Positions 58,030-64,000 of a stretch of 64,000 bases of DNA are shown one piece after another. This DNA comes from Dermatemys mawii. Taxonomy: Eukaryota; Chordata; Testudines; Dermatemydidae. Numbering within the stretch: the first letter of the stretch is position 1; each line of letters begins with the position of its first letter. The position numbers were made by a program, and so were the translations under genes. Below the pieces are notes generated by a model. That model worked only from the letters and a program-made list of their open reading frames with translations. It was not told where the DNA came from and did not search any database. Where the stretch lies: the NCBI GenBank assembly GCA_007922305.1, contig ML677366.1, positions 14,728,783 to 14,792,782 on the forward strand. The letters are read 5' to 3'.

Positions 58030-58960
58030 AAAAAGAACACTGCTACTATGCCAAAAACTAAAGACATAAAATTACTTTAAAATAGGCAAAAATAAAACTT
58101 GTGCAAAGATGTAACATTTGTGTTACTTGTATTTTGCTGACTGCCACAGTTACGGGTTTATCTGCATCCCTGACTCCTCCTGGTCTCTTTGAGTGCACCC
58201 ACAAACCAGGTCTCCGGACTTGGGCCATCAAGTGTCTTGGGATGAAATCATGGGATTCTCCTGCTCTCAAATCAGGTTTTGGGTTGCAGTCCCTGGTGTA
58301 TCAACCATGATTACTTCAGCAGGTCTGACTTGGGCTCTGACCCTGCCATTGTGTTCCCTCAGGGAGCAATGACAGTTGTAACCAATGACCATACAACTTT
58401 CTTAAAGTAAAGTATTATTTATTTAGAATCAAAGTATTTAAAATAAAACACATCTTAAAAACAAGAAAGCGGTTTACACACTTGCCTGTGTTTCCCTAAG
58501 GCTTACTATTTCCTGGATCTAGGAAGATCCAATTTCTTCTTGTCTGCTCTGCAGACCCTCTCTCTGGGTTAGTAAGCCTGTCCTTCTGACAATTCTCTCT
58601 CCCTCACACTCTCTCCTGTCTTCTCCTGAAAAGGGCTTTTTAACTGTTTAATGTCATTTTGATCTCTACTTCCTAGCCTGGCAAAACAGCTGTGTCATTT
58701 CAATCTGGATCTTGGTGCCACTGTCTTGTAATTGCCACCTCAAGTGTTTTGTCAGAGGTTACTTATCTGGGAGAACCATTGTATTGCCTTCCTATTCCTT
58801 CTTCCCACAGGTGCCCATTAAACTGAGTGCTTTCATTCAGGAAACTCTTATAATCTATAATATAACACCCTTTCCCCACTGACCAGGGAACAATTCATCA
58901 AATTGTTTCAAGTATTCTTAGATTATTAAATAGCATCTCCATATCTGTCACACTGACAAA
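58030..58960. other. Unidentified repeat-like block
   Basis: Contains cttaaagtaaagtattattt, attagaatcaaagtatttaa-like text and ttaaaaacaagaaagcggttt. The style resembles the block at 35165-35990. No coding frame, paired termini or duplication seen. Could be a solitary LTR or another repeat. Confidence 0.2.
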
Positions 58961-59569
58961 TCAATCTTACTTTCACAACACTTCTATTAAACAATAAAAA
59001 AGTTCAAGTTTCTGCCAAACTGAATTAACTTTATAACATGATCGAAAGATTCAGGAAACAAAACTCCATCCTGCTAATTAAAGCTTTTTGTTTTTGTTGT
59101 TGTATTAAGCACAAGGAAAGGGAAGCATGAAAGTGGCCAAAGAGAAGAGCTCACACAAGTGAGTCAGCCTCCCACACACTGCTAATCTATATTAAAAAAC
59201 ATTTTTAATCTCTTCCAATGTAGCAATGCAAGCAATTGGACAGAGTTGTTCAAGCCTCAGATTTTCTCAGTGGAATCTCTTGAAAGTCAAGCACTGCCAC
59301 CTGATTTTCATGTCTGATAATCAAGCTAGGAAACACAAAATAGGAAGTACAGTATCTTTGTTTACCAGTTTTGTCGGACAGACTATTAAAAAATGTCCTA
59401 GAGTTACTCTTTGAACTCTCCAGCTGTGAAGCCCAGCAGGTCTGCAGAGGCTTTCTTTGAAAGGGGGATGCAGAGATCTTTCTAAAGAGCCCATAAAGAC
59501 ACTACTGAGTCATTTAAAAGTTTAATCTTAAACAATGTAGATACACCTCTTGGATCCTAAACATGTAAG

Positions 59570-59635
59570 GACCAGAACTTTAGCTAGTGTAAATTGGTGT
59601 AGCTCCACTAAAGTCACTGCAGCTAAGCCTATTAA
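59570..59635. repeat. GGCCAGA-type repeat fragment
   Basis: ggaccagaactttagctagt followed by gtaaattggtgtagctccac resembles the palindromic family seen at 16627, 36312 and 61748. Confidence 0.4.
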
Positions 59636-59829
59636 TATCTACTGAGAATCTAGCTTAACTTTATTTTAAAACAAGACATTGTTTAGACCCAAAGTATGAC
59701 CTTCCCTAAAACTGCTATAATAACCACCATTGTCACTATGAAGAGAGGGTGCATAGAGGGGTGAAGAACTACCATATTCTGGACACACCCAAAACACAGT
59801 GTCCGAGCTCCCTGCACCTGCTCTGCAGC

Positions 59830-59954
59830 GAGGGTGACCAGATGTCCCAATTTTATAGGGACAATCCTGATTTTTTGGGTCTTTTTCTTCTATAGGCTTC
59901 TATTACTCCCCACCTCCCATCCTGATTTTTCACACTTGCTATCTGGTCATCCTA
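59830..59954. mobile_element. 125-bp hAT MITE, second copy, perfect 8-bp duplication
   Basis: Begins GAGGGTGACCAGATGTCCC and ends ATCTGGTCATCCTA. The direct repeat TCTGCAGC flanks it exactly (59822-59829 and 59955-59962). Same length and layout as 13588-13712, including the internal ggacaatcctgattttttgg segment. Confidence 0.93.
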
Positions 59955-60771
59955 TCTGCAGCAACACTTTTTTTTCAGAACGGTGTGCATCCTGCTAACA
60001 TAATTGCTTTCAGAATTGTTGTTCATCTTTCCAACATAACTCTCAGATAAAAATGATCAGGTGAGTCAAAAAGGCCAATAGGACATTCAGACAGCTGCTG
60101 AAAATCTGAGCAAACAAATCTGTTGCAAGATCAATCGAAAGCTGTGTCTACAAATGCTTGCGCTCTATCTGGCTTGTGGGGCAGAATGTATGGCGCTTAC
60201 AGAGGCACTGATGAAGCACATCATTGGGAAGAATTCAGTAGCAGATGCCTCAAGAGATTTATGCATGTCCTAGTACAGAAATTAGAGGACACACTAAACA
60301 AATTCTCCCAGCTCTAAGATTAGCAATAAACCAAATCAATGGTTAGGTCATGGTCATACATTTCATGTGCAGAGGAACAGAACACTAACTGTCACTGGAG
60401 AGGAAAAATACACTGTAAAGGACAGATAGTAATTTGGAGACAGAGTATCAACACACTGCAGGGCAGCATTTGCTATATTTGCTCATCACCAATCCTGAGG
60501 CTAGTGAGCAGGGTCCAGTCTTCTGGGGCAATTTAGCAAAGCCTAAAGGTTGTCTGCTTTAAATTGTGTGGGTTGCTAATGGCCTCGGGACATTCCAGCA
60601 GCTAGGAATCATCAGGATTATAAAGATCATACAGGTCCCTTATGATGGCAGCTGGGAGGAAAGGTGGTACAGGAGACGCTACAGTGATTCTACACAACCC
60701 AAGGATCAGTCTGCTTTGGCCCAGGAGTAATGGCACAAAGCAGACTTCATATAATGGAGAATTGGGGCCAC

Positions 60772-60840
60772 GGAGTCTAGAGATGGAAAAGACCGAATAG
60801 GTCATCTACTAGTTCTTTCTGCCAGTGCAGAGACTAAACA
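60772..60840. repeat. CR1/L3-like tail fragment
   Basis: tagagatggaaaagaccgaa, taggtcatctactagttctt and ctgccagtgcag match a short CR1/L3 3' tail. Confidence 0.55.
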
Positions 60841-61053
60841 GCTTCCAAGATGAGCTTCCAAAGCCGTCTTCAACCAAGGCCATCCTCAACAGTTACCTAA
60901 GTTAGGATTTAAATAATAGGTGCCCATCTTCGTACATAAAATATCTGGTTTTCCTTTAAGAGTATGGCTGGAAATATTTGAAAATATAAACTAATTTAGA
61001 AGCTGGCCATTGATTCTTATTCTTCAGACTATTTTGAAATCAACTTTATAGAG

Positions 61054-61402
61054 CAAGGGTGGCCAAACTGTGGCTCTCAAGCTATGCACAGCTCTTTTTC
61101 AATTAAAATGTGGCTCTTGGAGCCCTGCCTGCCTCCCCGCACATTCTCCACCTACCAGACTGGGGGGCGGGGGGAAGCTCAGGACCTCTGCCCTGCAGCA
61201 GTGTGGTGAGATAGGGGCTTCTGCCCAGCAGGGAGTGGGGTCTCAGGGCTTTAGCCCCACAGGAGCAGGGCTGAAATCCCAAGCCCCGGCAGGCACCTCC
61301 TGCGGTCCTGAAGCCCCAACTCCCAGCAGGTGAGCCCTGGCTTTCAAACTGCTGAAGACTGTCGAATGTGGCTTGGCAGGTCAGTAAGTTTGGCCATCCC
61401 TG
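61054..61402. mobile_element. 349-bp non-autonomous hAT element
   Basis: Ends CAAGGGTGGCCAAACT and AGTTTGGCCATCCCTG are inverted copies. The flanks TTATAGAG and TCACAGAG match at six of eight bases, an aged target duplication. The interior is GC-rich with no transposase. Confidence 0.85.
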
Positions 61403-61747
61403 TCACAGAGCTTTTCAAAAAGCAGAGACTGACAGTTGGTTAAAAACTGCTAGATCAAGAATGCAGATGTACAGCATGGCCCTGATTTGTCTTTAAACCG
61501 AGGCCACCCCACTCTGGCAGTATAAATAAGAATCAGGATCTATGTATTGTTAGACCTATGTATCCGGTAGCCTTCATTACACTGCAAAATAAAGTATATA
61601 CATATATAACAAGACATTTAACTTATAGGAAAGTCAAAGTACTATTAAGGAAGTCAAAAAACTAATATTACTATTTAACTCTTACTTTGCTGAGTTAGCA
61701 GCAGCAGCAGCAAAATATATAAAAACATAAGATATGGTCACACTCTG

Positions 61748-61855
61748 AGCCTGAATCTTCACCGCATTATACTAGTTTTATACTTATGGAAATCCAGTCA
61801 CTTCAACAGAATTACACTAGCATAAAAGTGGTGTAACAGCTGAGAATCAGACCTA
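61748..61855. repeat. Palindromic repeat with GCCTGAATCTTC/GAGAATCAGACC-type ends
   Basis: The left end gagcctgaatcttcaccgc and the right end gtaacagctgagaatcagacc are inverted relatives. actagttttatacttatgg and actagcataaaagtggtgt form the inner arms. Related to 16627. Confidence 0.5.
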
Positions 61856-61859
61856 TGGA

Positions 61860-62730
61860 TTTCAACTATTTTGCATCATTCACCTCCACTTTATTAAAAT
61901 GTAATTTTTCTACGGAAATGTCCCATTAATTATGACAAACAGTTGTATCTTTAAAATAAGTAATTTTCATTTTATTCTTATTTAAGACTTAATTCTATTG
62001 CCTCCAAAACTTTCTTGTATTGGATGAGATGTTATGCCAAGAATCGTCTTATACTGCCCTTGATAAGTTCTGGAAGGGAAATCAGCCAGAAGAAAGAGGT
62101 GTTTTTGTTTTTTTTCTCACAGCCCTTCCAAAAACCCTTAAAGTCATCAGAAACAGCAGCTGACTTTTCCCAGTAAAAATGTTCTGATAAATATCAACAG
62201 ATCTTTAAAATGTGATGTGCACAAATGCAAGGAGAGTACCAAAATCCATTTTCACACCAAACATATGAGTCAAACTTGTCTCTGCTAGGCCAAAGCTCAA
62301 TTTAATAGGTCTATCAAACTCCCACTAAAAAATTCCTACTCAGAGCAGCAGTACTGTAGTTGCAGATAGAATTAATCGCTCCAACATGGAAATCTGCAGC
62401 AAGGGAACTCTACATGTAGCTGTGGCAGAGCCTTTGATATATTCATCTGACACAGGCGTCTTTGTGAACTGGTCAATTGGGGCGTGGGGCGGGGGAATGT
62501 TCCCCCCCCCCATCAATTGACTTTTTTCACCGTAGTATCTTTTCCATCTCCACCTAACAGGACTGTATTGCATCTTATGTGCTTTCACCTAATTGGTCAG
62601 TGAGGAACCATAAGCCAATCCATACAGGCTGATCTCATGAGGCAAGCCCCTCGCCTTGTGGATTTTATTTTTTCCTTGTGTTCTGCTGTTCCTCGTGTTC
62701 ATTTGCGATACTTTTTATTTATTAACCGAT
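61860..62730. other. Intergenic, no feature recognised
   Basis: AT-rich sequence before the terminal CpG island. Confidence 0.5.
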
Positions 62731-62739
62731 CACCTTCCC

Positions 62740-63960
62740 TACGCAGCACGCCAGCCTGCTCCTAGCCGCAAAAGCTCCCGATGGACTGATCCGTGCACCG
62801 TTTGCACCAGCAAAAGCCTCGGCGGGCGCAAGACCCAGGGGTGGGGGAGAGATGTTGACAACAGCAGCGTCTAGCGCTAGAGCCATTGCTCTGCAGAGCG
62901 CGCCGGCGGGGCAGCCGCCCCGGCGGATGAATGGGACGGGGCTGGCCACGGCAAGGCGCTGCTGCTCCCTTTCCCTGGGAGGAGCGTCACGCAGCGGGCG
63001 TGGGGAGCGCAGCCTGGGGGGGGAGGGCAGGATTTGAACGAAGGGCGGTGACACCGCACAGAAGATTTCGATAGGCTTAAGCGAGGTTACGGCGAAGGCA
63101 ACGGGGAGGGAGCGGGGGAGGAGTGGGCGCCGCAAGCCGCCTCCCTGAGAGCCATGCAGCGTCTGGCTGGCAGATCTGCAGCAGCTGCCTCTTCCCAGTA
63201 GTTTGTTGCAGGGCCCGGGCAGAGGGATCGGAGGCGGCCGAAGGGTTGGTCCCTGTTCCCCCCCACCCCCCGCCACTCCCTGGAAGTTGGTGATTGCGCC
63301 CGAAAAATGGCAGGAGGGGCGCGAGGCCGAGCGGGTCGCAGCATCTGCCGCGGCCGCAGCCCGGAGCCGCCACCCTTCTTGTTCGCGGGGAGGGTCTAAG
63401 TTCGTGCCGCGGCAGCGAGAGGCCACCGAGGCGCCGGGCGAAGTCGGATCGGAGGCGCCCGGGCCCGCGGAGCGGAGGGGGATGGAGCCAGGCGCCAGGG
63501 AGCGAGCGCGGGGCGGCTGGAGGCAGGAGCGAGGGAGGAAGGCGTGAGGCAGCCCCCGAGGGAAGGGGAGCGGATCCCTCCTTCCCCGCCAGCAGCCGGA
63601 GCCGGGGGCTCTTTTGCACCGAGCTGCGGGGTGCGTGCAGACAGCTCGGAGATCCCAGCAGCGCAAACCCCAAGGCTGTGCCCGGCTCGTGCGGAGCGGC
63701 CAGGCCACACCCTCGGCTCTGCTTCCTGATACCGGGAGATGCGGGTCTGCCGCTGCCCGCGCCTGACCGCTCGGGGGCACGTGAAGGAGGCGCACATGGT
63801 CCGTCGCCGCGTCCGTTCGGGCCCGTGGGATCCGGTTTTGGCAGGAGTTACACGGTGAGGGAGTTGGCTGGTTCTTTGCCGATTAATGGGAACCGGGGTG
63901 CCCCCGTCATTGATTCACCTCGAAGAGGGAACTTCGCCAAATCCAGCTGCCGGGAAGCGA
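62740..63960 (+). promoter_or_regulatory. CpG island, probable TLNRD1 promoter/5' UTR
   Basis: About 1.2 kb of dense CpG starts about 10.5 kb upstream of the MESD start. In mammals the single-exon gene TLNRD1 (MESDC1) lies about this far from MESD and diverges from it, so this is the expected TLNRD1 5' region. No TLNRD1 coding sequence is recognisable up to 64000, so the coding exon should start beyond the window or after an intron. Long open frames on both strands (up to 357 codons) are by-products of the GC content. Confidence 0.5.
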
Positions 63961-64000
63961 ACCAACCTCCGCAGCCCAGATCGGCGTGCAAAATAACCCC

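Noticed and set aside
62722..63795. 357-codon open frame on the minus strand, and 198- and 133-codon frames beside it
   Set aside because: All lie in a CpG island where stops are rare; the products are Pro/Ala/Arg/Ser-rich, overlap on both strands and have no known domain.

Overview
The window is vertebrate nuclear DNA, most likely from a turtle. Coding sequence is split into short exons with GT-AG introns, two CpG islands are present, and the dominant repeats are CR1 LINEs plus reptile-type hAT, PIF/Harbinger and Tigger-like short DNA transposons and CORE-SINE/MIR-like fragments. The species call rests on repeat style and is an inference. The gene calls rest on protein similarity recognised by eye.

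Gene layout matches the vertebrate neighbourhood CEMIP - MESD - TLNRD1 (human 15q25). (1) Positions 1-17.4 kb, plus strand: the last nine coding exons of CEMIP (KIAA1199, the hyaluronan-binding/depolymerisation factor). They form one intact reading frame of about 490 residues ending at 12446, followed by a long 3' UTR with a good poly(A) signal at 17336. (2) About 39.3-52.5 kb, minus strand: the complete MESD gene, the ER chaperone for LRP-family receptors. It has three coding exons (219 codons plus stop) with signal peptide and a C-terminal REDL ER-retrieval signal, a CpG-island promoter, and an inferred 4.2 kb 3' UTR. (3) From about 62.7 kb to the window end: a second CpG island about 10.5 kb upstream of MESD, where the TLNRD1 5' region is expected. 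No TLNRD1 coding sequence is visible here.

The CEMIP-MESD interval (17.4-39.3 kb) holds one unexpected item. A set of exon-like blocks on the minus strand (32.5 down to 29.25 kb) resembles, in order, the N-terminal part of a maestro heat-like repeat (MROH) protein. Several splice donors are missing and one block ends in an in-frame stop, so it looks like a decayed or partial gene. The same interval holds a PIF/Harbinger element with transposase and a Myb/SANT-like partner in convergent orientation, a non-LTR retrotransposon whose RT motif is mutated, two CR1 copies in opposite orientations, and a GC-rich tract.

The MESD-TLNRD1 interval (52.6-62.7 kb) contains a second, inverted and more decayed Harbinger module and several hAT elements. 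Five elements carry clear target-site duplications: two 125-bp hAT MITEs (13588, 59830), a 511-bp hAT (54515), a 344-bp hAT (19606) and a hairpin-forming SINE-like insertion (46828). I saw no tRNA, rRNA, CRISPR array or prokaryotic feature, and no novel intact protein system.
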